A stretch of 13,376 nt of DNA, taken from Hydrogenophaga sp. Its GTDB lineage: Bacteria > Pseudomonadota > Gammaproteobacteria > Burkholderiales > Burkholderiaceae_C. Below the pieces are notes generated by a model. It worked only from the letters and a program-made list of their open reading frames with translations. It had not been told where the DNA came from and did no database searches. The stretch spans positions 1 to 13,376 of the forward strand of contig JAIFNE010000181.1 of assembly GCA_020047875.1 (NCBI GenBank). The letters are read 5' to 3'. The position numbers and the translations under genes were made by a program. Positions 7,854-13,376 of the stretch are shown piece by piece; position 1 is the stretch's first letter, and each line of letters begins with the position of its first letter.

Positions 7854-9218
7854 ATGCAAGCGGGCGCTGTCAGTTTTTCGGTGGCGCTGCGTTTCTGGCT
7901 CAAGCTGGGGTTCATCAGCTTCGGTGGCCCGGCCGGACAGATTGCCGTGATGCACCGCGAGCTGGTGGAAGAGAAGCGCTGGATCAGTGAGCAGCGCTTT
8001 CTGCATGCGCTGAACTACTGCATGGTGCTGCCAGGCCCCGAGGCCCAGCAGCTCGCCACCTACATCGGCTGGCTGCTGCACCGCACCTGGGGCGGCATCG
8101 CTGCCGGCGTGCTGTTTGTGCTGCCCTCGTTGCTGCTGCTGATCGCACTCAGCTGGATCTATCTGGTCTACGGGCAGGTTGCCGGGGTGGCTGCGGTGCT
8201 CTGGGGTATCAAGCCGGCGGTGGCCGCCATCGTGCTGCACGCGCTGCTGCGCATTGGGGGCAAGACGCTGCGCCACCCCCGCCAGTCGCCGGTGCTGTGG
8301 GCCATTGCGCTGGCCAGTTTTGTGGCGCTGTATGGCCTGGCGATCCCGTTCCCGGCGGTGGTGTTGACCGCCGCTGCCCTGGGCTGGATCGGCGGGCGTG
8401 TGGCGCCGGCGCAGTTCACGCCACCAGTCGCCCAGCCGGTTGCGGTGGCCGCGGCCGCGGAGCGGGCGCCCGCGCTGATTCACGACGGCATGCCCGCGCC
8501 AGCCCACACCCGCTTTTCCCGCTCTCGCCTGCTGCGGGTGCTGGCGGTTGGCGCAGCGCTCTGGTTGTTGCCCATGGCGGCGCTGGTGCTCTGGCACGGT
8601 TGGGACGGCACGCTGGCCACCATGGCCCGGTTTTTCACCAAGGCCGCGCTGCTCACCTTCGGCGGTGCCTACGCGGTGTTGCCCTACGTGTATCAGGGGG
8701 CGGTGGTGGAGCACGGCTGGCTGCTCGCTCCCCAGATGCTCGATGGCCTGGCGCTGGGCGAGACCACACCCGGGCCGCTGATCATGGTGGTGGCGTTTGT
8801 GGGTTTTCTGGGTGGCTGGGGCCAGCAGGTGCTTGGACCCGATCACCTGTTTCTTGGCGCAGCGCTGGCCGCCTGCGTGGTGACCTGGTTCACCTTTCTG
8901 CCGTCGTTCGTGTTCATTTTGGCCGGTGGACCGCTGGTAGAAAGCACCCACGGCAAGCTGGCGTTCACCGCACCACTGACCGCGATCACCGCGGCGGTGG
9001 TGGGTGTGATCGCCAGTCTGGCCTTGTTTTTCCTCACCCATGTGCTGTTTCCCGAGGGCATGGCCGCTGGGCTGTGGCGCGCGCTCGACCCGCTGGCGCT
9101 GCTGATCGCCTGCGCGGCCACCTGGGCGCTGGTGGTGGGCGGGCAGGGGGTGGTGCGCGTCATCCTGTGCAGCGGCCTGACCGGCTGGGTCTTGCACTTG
9201 CTCGGCTGGCTGGCGTGA
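7854..9218 (+). CDS. chrA: Chromate transporter ChrA, two-domain type
   Basis: A 454-residue inner-membrane protein of the CHR superfamily, members of which export chromate, probably by proton-coupled antiport. It is the long form with two homologous CHR halves. The first half carries FISFGGPAGQIAVMH (about residues 21-35) and MVLPGPEAQQLATYIGW. The second, from about residue 220, carries LTFGGAYAVLPYVYQ and LGETTPGPLIMVVAFVGFLGG. An Ala/Pro-rich linker (PPVAQPVAVAAAAE) joins them. GTG 7851 or ATG 7854 could be the start; neither has a clear ribosome binding site. It lies 34 bases behind tldD with no terminator between, so read-through is likely. No chrB regulator is present here. Substrate is assigned by family only. 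Confidence 0.9.
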   Translation: MQAGAVSFSVALRFWLKLGFISFGGPAGQIAVMHRELVEEKRWISEQRFLHALNYCMVLPGPEAQQLATYIGWLLHRTWGGIAAGVLFVLPSLLLLIALSWIYLVYGQVAGVAAVLWGIKPAVAAIVLHALLRIGGKTLRHPRQSPVLWAIALASFVALYGLAIPFPAVVLTAAALGWIGGRVAPAQFTPPVAQPVAVAAAAERAPALIHDGMPAPAHTRFSRSRLLRVLAVGAALWLLPMAALVLWHGWDGTLATMARFFTKAALLTFGGAYAVLPYVYQGAVVEHGWLLAPQMLDGLALGETTPGPLIMVVAFVGFLGGWGQQVLGPDHLFLGAALAACVVTWFTFLPSFVFILAGGPLVESTHGKLAFTAPLTAITAAVVGVIASLALFFLTHVLFPEGMAAGLWRALDPLALLIACAATWALVVGGQGVVRVILCSGLTGWVLHLLGWLA

Positions 9219-9230
9219 GTGCAGCGTTAG

Positions 9231-9258
9231 TGGACTGTCATCTGCCCTGTGCTACATT
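9231..9258 (+). promoter_or_regulatory. Probable promoter of the aroG leader
   Basis: TGGACT (9231-9236, four of six to the -35 consensus), 16 bases, then TACATT (9253-9258, five of six to the -10 consensus). Transcription would start near 9265, at most a few bases before the leader-peptide ATG at 9267, so the leader RNA would be essentially leaderless; no Shine-Dalgarno sequence precedes that ATG. Confidence 0.5.
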
Positions 9259-9266
9259 GCTTCTCT

Positions 9267-9338
9267 ATGAACACGCAGAGCAGCTTTGCTTTTGAGTTTT
9301 GGTTCTCGGTCCCAGGCGGACGAGAGGCGATGCTGTAA
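9267..9338 (+). CDS. Aromatic-rich attenuator leader peptide upstream of aroG
   Basis: A 23-codon reading frame from ATG 9267 to TAA 9336. Codons 7-13 are Phe-Ala-Phe-Glu-Phe-Trp-Phe: four phenylalanines and one tryptophan in seven codons. The peptide then continues SVPGGREAML. This is the pattern of a control-codon run like those of E. coli pheL and trpL: shortage of charged tRNA-Phe (or tRNA-Trp) would stall the ribosome there. It sits 111 bases before a DAHP synthase gene, the first step of aromatic amino acid synthesis, and is followed by alternative hairpins and an intrinsic terminator (9360-9394). The start is probably leaderless or weakly initiated. The composition, position and terminator together make chance unlikely. 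Confidence 0.82.
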   Translation: MNTQSSFAFEFWFSVPGGREAML

Positions 9339-9367
9339 GCGTTTCACCGAATCTCGATCAAACCGCC
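9304..9367 (+). promoter_or_regulatory. Antiterminator and alternative hairpins of the aroG attenuator
   Basis: Segment 1, TCTCG at 9304-9308, overlaps the last control codon and can pair with segment 2, CGAGA at 9321-9325. Segment 2 can instead pair with a second TCTCG at 9352-9356, while GGCGG at 9315-9319 pairs with CCGCC at 9363-9367. This 2:3 structure uses the 5' arm of the terminator and so excludes it. A ribosome stalled at Phe/Trp codons would hold segment 1 and favour the antiterminator. Pairings were found by eye; no energies were computed. Confidence 0.65.
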
Positions 9368-9394
9368 GGCGCCCTCAGCCCGGCGGTTTTTTTT
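9360..9394 (+). terminator. Intrinsic terminator (attenuator) in the aroG leader
   Basis: A perfect 10-base-pair stem, AAACCGCCGG 9360-9369 with CCGGCGGTTT 9380-9389, with a 10-base loop and eight consecutive T residues (9387-9394). It lies between the leader peptide stop and the aroG start, so it must be suppressed for aroG to be transcribed from the upstream promoter. Confidence 0.9.
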
Positions 9395-9449
9395 GGTCTG
9401 TTGTTGCCCCGTCTTTCACTTTACCCATGACTTTTTCAGGAGCCCCGCG

Positions 9450-10577
9450 ATGAATGCCAACACCCGTCCCGCCAGCACCGATGCCTGGCATGTTCGTCCC
9501 ATCGACAAGACCAGCCAGACCGATGACGAACGCATCAAGGACATCACCGTGCTTCCGCCCCCCGAACATCTGATCCGTTTCTTCCCCATCGGCGGCACGC
9601 CGGTGGAGGCCTTGATCAGTCGCACCCGCCAGCGTATCCACCAGATCGTGCATGGCGAGGACGACCGCCTGCTGGTGGTGATCGGCCCATGCTCCATTCA
9701 CGACCCGGCGGCTGCGCTCGACTACGCGCGCCGCCTGCAGCCGCTGCGCGAGCGTTACGCCGACACGCTGGAGATCGTGATGCGGGTGTATTTTGAGAAG
9801 CCACGCACCACGGTGGGCTGGAAGGGGCTGATCAACGATCCCTACCTCGACGAGAGCTACCGCATCGACGAGGGCTTGCGCATCGCGCGCCAGCTGCTGA
9901 TTGATATCAACCGCCTGGGCCTGCCAGCCGGCAGCGAGTTCCTCGACGTGATTTCACCGCAGTACATCGGCGATCTCATCAGCTGGGGCGCGATTGGCGC
10001 GCGCACCACCGAGAGCCAGGTGCACCGCGAGCTGGCATCGGGCCTGTCGGCGCCGATTGGATTCAAGAACGGGACCGATGGCAACATCAAAATTGCCACC
10101 GACGCGATTCAGGCCGCCGCGCGCGGTCACCACTTTTTGTCGGTGCACAAGAACGGCCAGGTGGCGGTGGTGCAGACCCAGGGCAATCCGGACTGCCACG
10201 TGATTTTGCGCGGGGGCAAAGCGCCCAACTACGACGCTGTCCACGTGGCCGCCGCGGTGAAGGAACTGCAGGCGGCCCACCTCCCGCCGCGCCTGATGGT
10301 CGATTGCAGCCACGCCAACAGCAGCAAGCAGCACGAGAAGCAGCTCGACGTGGCGCGCGATGTGGCCAGCCAGATCGAGGGTGGGTCGCGCAGCGTGTTC
10401 GGCCTGATGATCGAGAGCCACATTGAAGCCGGTGCGCAGAAATTCACGCCGGGTAAAGACCTTGTGGCCCAGCTCGCCTACGGCCAGAGCATCACCGATG
10501 CCTGCCTCGGCTGGAACGATTCCGAGCAGGCGCTGGCCATGCTGTCGCAGGCGGTCAGTCGCGCCCGCCAGCGCTGA
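9450..10577 (+). CDS. aroG: 3-deoxy-7-phosphoheptulonate (DAHP) synthase, class I
   Basis: A 375-residue cytoplasmic enzyme that condenses phosphoenolpyruvate with erythrose 4-phosphate, the first step of the shikimate pathway. It is close to E. coli AroG/AroF/AroH (about 350) with some 20 extra N-terminal residues. Visible blocks are LLVVIGPCSIHDP with the metal-binding cysteine at C81, RVYFEKPRTTVGWKGLINDP, SWGAIGARTTESQVHRELAS, GFKNGTDG, HVILRGGKAPNY, DCSHANSSKQ and YGQSITDACLGW. ATG 9450 follows CAGGAG (9437-9442) at good spacing; the frame is open upstream to 9393 within the attenuator tail. Control is probably by transcription attenuation through the Phe/Trp-rich leader. Which allosteric isozyme it is cannot be told from sequence by eye; aroG is used as the generic symbol. 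Confidence 0.95.
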   Translation: MNANTRPASTDAWHVRPIDKTSQTDDERIKDITVLPPPEHLIRFFPIGGTPVEALISRTRQRIHQIVHGEDDRLLVVIGPCSIHDPAAALDYARRLQPLRERYADTLEIVMRVYFEKPRTTVGWKGLINDPYLDESYRIDEGLRIARQLLIDINRLGLPAGSEFLDVISPQYIGDLISWGAIGARTTESQVHRELASGLSAPIGFKNGTDGNIKIATDAIQAAARGHHFLSVHKNGQVAVVQTQGNPDCHVILRGGKAPNYDAVHVAAAVKELQAAHLPPRLMVDCSHANSSKQHEKQLDVARDVASQIEGGSRSVFGLMIESHIEAGAQKFTPGKDLVAQLAYGQSITDACLGWNDSEQALAMLSQAVSRARQR

Positions 10578-10593
10578 CACACACCAGCAACCG

Positions 10594-10625
10594 CGCCGGG
10601 CGGTGGGTGAACCCGCTGCCCGGCG
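10594..10625 (+). terminator. Long GC-rich hairpin downstream of aroG
   Basis: A 15-base-pair stem, 10594-10608 with 10611-10625, containing two G-U pairs and a two-base centre (GA), beginning 17 bases after the aroG stop. It has no T-run, so it is not a canonical intrinsic terminator. It may protect the 3' end of the mRNA or assist Rho-dependent ending. A -10-like CACAAT follows two bases later. Confidence 0.5.
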
Positions 10626-10626
10626 G

Positions 10627-10632
10627 CACAAT
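10627..10632 (+). promoter_or_regulatory. Candidate -10 box (CACAAT) for the small gene at 10680
   Basis: CACAAT matches the sigma-70 -10 consensus at four of six bases and lies right after the aroG hairpin, 47 bases before the ATG at 10680. Transcription would start near 10639, leaving a leader that contains AAGGAG (10667-10672). No clear -35 box. Confidence 0.35.
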
Positions 10633-10679
10633 ATCCTGTGGACCGCGCCCCCGCCGGTCGAGCCTGAAGGAGCCCTTCC

Positions 10680-11000
10680 ATGCGCAGCCAAGTCACCGTC
10701 AGCTGGAGCGAGCAGTCCAGCTACCGCTTCGATCTCGAAGAGGTGCAGCCCATGCCCCACGAGCAAGCCCGTGCGTGGCTTGATGAACAGTTCACCGTCC
10801 TCGAATGTGAGCCGATCCGGCTCACCGGCAAGGTGCTCACCGCCGACAAGGCATTGGTGGTAGCCCAGAGCGCCGGCGAGCCGCGGTTTCGCGATGCCGA
10901 GCACCGGGCGTGGGCCCTGTCGTATGCGCGGGCGGTGAGCGCCGCCTTGGCGAAGCCTGTGGTGCGGGTCGACCTGGCCAGCAGGTCGGTGGGCTACTGA
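10680..11000 (+). CDS. Small hypothetical protein (106 residues)
   Basis: ATG 10680 is preceded at good spacing by AAGGAG (10667-10672), which strongly supports a real gene. The protein is soluble, mixed in charge, without a signal peptide, membrane segment or metal motif, and has one cysteine. It starts MRSQVTVSWSEQSSYRFDLEE, suggesting an initial beta strand, then an acidic helical part (PHEQARAWLDEQF) and a second alpha/beta segment. I do not recognise the family. It converges on mpl with only 13 bases between the two stop codons and no terminator visible in that gap. It may be a lineage-specific protein; no function is proposed. Confidence 0.75.
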   Translation: MRSQVTVSWSEQSSYRFDLEEVQPMPHEQARAWLDEQFTVLECEPIRLTGKVLTADKALVVAQSAGEPRFRDAEHRAWALSYARAVSAALAKPVVRVDLASRSVGY

Positions 11001-11013
11001 CCGTTGCCCGGAT

Positions 11014-12519
11014 TCAGCGAGCGGCCAGCGCGCTGAGCAGCTTGGCGTGGATACCGCCAAACCCGCCGTTGCTCATGCACACAATGTGATCACCCGCGCG
11101 CGCCGCCTGCGCCACCAGGGCCACCAGGGTGTCGATGCTGTTGGCCACCTGGGCGCGCTCGCCCATCGAAGCCAGCGCCCCGGTGGCGTCCCAGTCGAGT
11201 CCGCCGCTGTGGCAAAAGGCCAGATCAGCCGCCTCCAGGCTCCACGGCAGCTGCGCCTTCATGGTGCCCAGCTTCATGGTGTTGCTGCGCGGCTCGAACA
11301 CCGCCAGGATGCGCCCGCCGGCTCCGGCGGGCTGATCCAGCTGGCGCCGCAGGCCGTCGAGCGTGGTGCGGATGGCGGTGGGGTGGTGCGCGAAGTCGTC
11401 GTAGACCGTGATCGAGCCGCCAGCTCGCGGCACCGAGCCGCGCAGCTCCATGCGCCGGCGTACGTTGTCGAAACTGGCCAGTGCCTTGGCGGCCGCGGCG
11501 GGCGCAACGCCCACATGCTCGGCCGCGGCGATGGCGGCCAGCGCATTGAGCTGGTTGTGCACCCCCGACAGCGCCCATTCCACGCGCGCCACCGGCTGGC
11601 CGCGTTGCAGGACCTCAAATGCATGCGGCTCGCCCCGGGCGGTGAAATCGCTCACCGCCGCGCCGAAGCTTCGCACCTCGCTCCACAAACCTTGGTGCAG
11701 CACCCGCTCCAGCGCATCTTCCAGCCCGTTGACCACCACCCGGCCGCTCGCGGGCACGGTGCGCACCAAATGGTGGAACTGGCGTTCGATGGCGGCCAGG
11801 TCGTCAAAAATGTCCGCGTGATCGAATTCCAGGTTGTTCAGGATCGCGGTGCGCGGCCGGTAGTGCACGAACTTGCTGCGCTTGTCGAAGAAGGCGGTGT
11901 CGTATTCGTCCGCTTCAATCACGAAGACAGGCCCCCACGCTCCGCCGCTGCGCGGGTCGCTGCCCCCCGAGGGGGCTGATTCGCCTTGGGGCGGCCCGGC
12001 GGCGAATCCCGGCCCCCACGCTTTGCCGCTGCGCGGGTCGCTGCCGCCGAGCCTTGCGGACACACCGAAGTTCACGGGTACGCCACCAATCAGAAAGCCC
12101 GGCGCCAGGCCCGCGCATTCGAGAATCCAGGCGAGCATGGCCGTGGTGGTGGTCTTGCCGTGGGTGCCCGCGACCGCCAGCACGTGGCGCCCCTGCAGCA
12201 CGTGTTCGGCCAGCCACTGCGGGCCGCTGGTGTAGGGCGCACCTGCATCCAGAATCGCCTCCATCAACGGGAATTTCGGCGTCCCATCGGGCAAACGTGC
12301 GCGGCTCACCACGTTGCCCACCACAAACATGTCGGGCTTCAGCGCCAGCTGCGCGGCGTCGAAGCCCTCGATCAGATCGATGCCCAGCGCACGCAGCTGG
12401 TCGCTCATGGGCGGATACACGCCTGCGTCGCAACCCGTCACCCGGTGCCCCGCCTCGCGTGCCAGCGCGGCAAGCCCACCCATGAAGGTGCCGCAAATTC
12501 CCAGTATGTGTATGTGCAT
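11014..12519 (-). CDS. mpl: UDP-N-acetylmuramate:L-alanyl-gamma-D-glutamyl-meso-diaminopimelate ligase (Mpl), with in-frame insertion
   Basis: A 501-residue Mur ligase that reattaches recycled murein tripeptide to UDP-MurNAc in the cytoplasm. E. coli Mpl is about 457. The N-terminus HIHILGICGTFMGG binds the UDP sugar, GTHGKTTTT (118-126) is the ATP loop, EADEYD is at 202-207, NNLEFDHADIF at 228-238, and DDFAHHP at 374-380. Known Mpl sequences run from LGxSD directly into FFVIEADEYD. Here about 36 residues (162-197) rich in Gly, Pro and Ser intervene, with two copies of GGSDPRSG. They are encoded by a palindromic repeat (11930-12045). The frame stays open and all catalytic blocks are intact, so the protein is probably functional. 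ATG 12519 has no Shine-Dalgarno sequence but a -10 box six bases upstream. Confidence 0.95.
   Translation of the reverse strand: MHIHILGICGTFMGGLAALAREAGHRVTGCDAGVYPPMSDQLRALGIDLIEGFDAAQLALKPDMFVVGNVVSRARLPDGTPKFPLMEAILDAGAPYTSGPQWLAEHVLQGRHVLAVAGTHGKTTTTAMLAWILECAGLAPGFLIGGVPVNFGVSARLGGSDPRSGKAWGPGFAAGPPQGESAPSGGSDPRSGGAWGPVFVIEADEYDTAFFDKRSKFVHYRPRTAILNNLEFDHADIFDDLAAIERQFHHLVRTVPASGRVVVNGLEDALERVLHQGLWSEVRSFGAAVSDFTARGEPHAFEVLQRGQPVARVEWALSGVHNQLNALAAIAAAEHVGVAPAAAAKALASFDNVRRRMELRGSVPRAGGSITVYDDFAHHPTAIRTTLDGLRRQLDQPAGAGGRILAVFEPRSNTMKLGTMKAQLPWSLEAADLAFCHSGGLDWDATGALASMGERAQVANSIDTLVALVAQAARAGDHIVCMSNGGFGGIHAKLLSALAAR
11930..12045. repeat. Palindromic repeat inserted in frame within mpl
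   Basis: Two 35-base direct repeats (11930-11964 and 12011-12045) differ at two adjacent bases and are offset by 81 bases, exactly 27 codons. Between them lie a GCCCC/GGGGC-type hairpin (11962-11976) and a perfect inverted repeat GATTCGCC (11978-11985) with GGCGAATC (12001-12008). The order, CCCCC-rich head, GCGNGTC, C-run/G-run hairpin, then a GAT...ATC stem, parallels the intergenic repeat at 2041-2127. The element length accounts for the extra length of this Mpl. Confidence 0.85.
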
Positions 12520-12525
12520 CGCAGG

Positions 12526-12531
12526 ATTTTA
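12526..12531 (-). promoter_or_regulatory. -10 box (TAAAAT) six bases before the mpl ATG
   Basis: On the minus strand TAAAAT, six bases, ATG. It matches the -10 consensus at five of six bases, and no Shine-Dalgarno sequence separates it from the start codon. Transcription would begin at or next to the A of the ATG, giving a leaderless message. The -35 region is weak. Confidence 0.5.
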
Positions 12532-12607
12532 GGGTGCTGGTCATCCGGTTGGCTGGCCTGCTGCCGAGGCGATGCCAGTGCGCCGGACGGGGCAAAAGCG
12601 GCGGGGG

Positions 12608-12613
12608 CACAAT
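12608..12613 (+). promoter_or_regulatory. -10-like box (CACAAT) six bases before the ATG at 12620
   Basis: CACAAT, six bases, ATG: the same spacing as at tldD and mpl, again without a Shine-Dalgarno sequence. It matches the -10 consensus at four of six bases; no clear -35 box. It shares a 100-base divergent promoter region with mpl. Confidence 0.42.
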
Positions 12614-12619
12614 CTGCCC

Positions 12620-13237
12620 ATGGAAACGTTTCGAGACACTGCCGCCGATGAGCTGGCCCAGGTGACGGCGCGCCTGGTGGTGGAAGACGGCATGGAATAC
12701 GCCAGCGCCAAGCGGCGGGCGGTCAAGCAGCTGGGCCTGCCCCCGCGCACCGCGCTGCCCGACAACGCGGCGATTGATGCGGCGGTTCGCGAGCACATCG
12801 CCCTGTTCTGCGGTGACACACAGCCAGCCGAACTGGCTGCCCTGCGCGCCATGGCCTTGACCTGGATGGAGCACATGGCTGCGTTTCGCCCGCACCTGGG
12901 TGGCGCCGTGTGGCATGGCACCGCCACCCGCCACAGCGACGTGTATCTGCAGCTGTTCTGCGACGACCCCAAAGCGGCGGAGTGGACGCTGCTGGACCGT
13001 CGAGTCGACTACCACCCCGGTGAGGTGAATGGATGGCGCGGCGAGCCGGTGCCGGCGCTGACCGTGCGCGAGCGCTGCGATGCACTGGGAGAGTGGGTGC
13101 TGGTGCATCTGATGGTGTACGACCTGGACGACGTGCGCGGTGCGCTCAAGGCCGACCGGCAGGGGCGCAAACCGCGCGGGGACACGGCGGCGGTGCGTGG
13201 GCTGCTGGCGGCCACGTTGTCAGAGGAGTTGCCATGA
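12620..13237 (+). CDS. Hypothetical protein (205 residues), possibly a degenerate nucleotidyltransferase-like fold
   Basis: A soluble protein starting METFRDTAADELAQVTARLVV, with a helical N-terminal half containing EYASAKRRAVKQLGLP. Residues 95-113 (GAVWHGTATRHSDVYLQLF) vaguely recall the G-S...SD-x-D strand-loop-strand of minimal nucleotidyltransferases, but the second acidic residue is tyrosine (DVY), so a catalytic centre is not evident. The likeness is weak. The frame is open from 12572; ATG 12620 is preferred because the -10-like box ends six bases before it. Its TGA overlaps the ATG of the next gene by the ATGA arrangement, so the two are translationally coupled and probably work together. 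It is divergent from mpl. Function not known. Confidence 0.72.
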   Translation: METFRDTAADELAQVTARLVVEDGMEYASAKRRAVKQLGLPPRTALPDNAAIDAAVREHIALFCGDTQPAELAALRAMALTWMEHMAAFRPHLGGAVWHGTATRHSDVYLQLFCDDPKAAEWTLLDRRVDYHPGEVNGWRGEPVPALTVRERCDALGEWVLVHLMVYDLDDVRGALKADRQGRKPRGDTAAVRGLLAATLSEELP

Positions 13238-13376
13238 ACCGGCGCCATTGGCTGATGGGCGGTGTGGCCGGCGCCGCGGCACTTGCCGGCGCCGGGGTGG
13301 CCTGGCAGCGCCTGCAACCGCACGATGTGGCCAACGGGGCAGAGGTGGCTTTCTGGGCGAGCCAGTTTGAGGGGCC
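13234..13376 (+). CDS. N-terminal fragment of an exported protein, possibly a TlpA-family thiol-disulfide oxidoreductase
   Basis: 47 codons before the window ends. ATG 13234 overlaps the previous TGA by four bases and has AGAGGAG at 13222-13228. The N-terminus MNRRHWLMGGVAGAAALAG is a signal sequence: two arginines, then a Gly/Ala hydrophobic stretch, compatible with Tat or Sec export or a membrane anchor. It lacks a clear lipobox cysteine. The mature part begins with AEVAFWASQFEG. From memory of betaproteobacterial proteins with the same layout, I suspect a TlpA-like thioredoxin protein, but the CxxC motif would lie beyond the window, so that is only a guess. Confidence 0.7.
   Translation, partial: MNRRHWLMGGVAGAAALAGAGVAWQRLQPHDVANGAEVAFWASQFEG

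Noticed and set aside
7686..9197. A 503-codon minus-strand frame opposite chrA
   Set aside because: Gln/His/Arg-rich shadow with no domain; the plus strand codes a full two-domain ChrA with conserved motifs in both halves.
9393..9449. An earlier aroG start giving 19 more residues
   Set aside because: It would begin at the end of the terminator T-run with no ribosome binding site; CAGGAG at 9437-9442 serves ATG 9450.
11930..12045. The direct repeats in mpl as a CRISPR or an intein
   Set aside because: Only two repeat copies, both translated in frame, with no spacer series; about 36 inserted residues are far too few for an intein and lack splice-site residues.

Overview
This GC-rich, gene-dense window looks like a chromosomal core region of a betaproteobacterium, most likely Burkholderiales, family Comamonadaceae (Hydrogenophaga/Rhodoferax/Acidovorax-like). 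The evidence is protein similarity recalled for LivMGF, LysS, RpoH, TldD, AroG and Mpl, the rpoH sigma factor type, and GC-rich structured intergenic repeats of a kind I associate with that family. Genus cannot be fixed by reading alone. I see no rRNA, tRNA, CRISPR array, insertion sequence or prophage.

Layout. (1) 1-2898, + strand: the end of livH, then livM, livG and livF, which are the membrane and ATPase parts of a branched-chain amino acid ABC importer. A structured repeat sits between livG and livF. (2) 2971-4570: a terminator-like hairpin, then lysS (lysyl-tRNA synthetase), followed directly by a second copy of the repeat and a bidirectional terminator. (3) 4737-5756, - strand: rpoH (sigma-32), whose apparent sigma-70 promoter lies inside a near-perfect CIRCE operator, the binding site of the heat-shock repressor HrcA. 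(4) 5899-9218, + strand: a glutaredoxin-like protein without its active-site cysteine, tldD (peptidase subunit) with a probable leaderless start, and a two-domain chrA chromate transporter. (5) 9231-10577: an attenuator made of a 23-residue Phe/Trp-rich leader peptide, mutually exclusive hairpins and an intrinsic terminator, upstream of a class I DAHP synthase gene (aroG type). (6) 10594-11000: a hairpin and a small unknown gene. (7) 11014-12519, - strand: mpl (murein-peptide recycling ligase), carrying an in-frame insertion of about 36 residues derived from the same kind of palindromic repeat. (8) 12620-13376, + strand: an unknown protein translationally coupled to the start of a signal-peptide-bearing protein, possibly TlpA-like.

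The genes are mostly housekeeping genes in separate units. The interest lies in regulation and repeats: the aroG attenuator, the HrcA/sigma-70 overlap at rpoH, three starts of the form -10 box, six bases, ATG without a Shine-Dalgarno sequence, and a repeat family with compensatory base changes that seems to have entered the mpl reading frame. I found no clear evidence of a wholly new multi-gene system.
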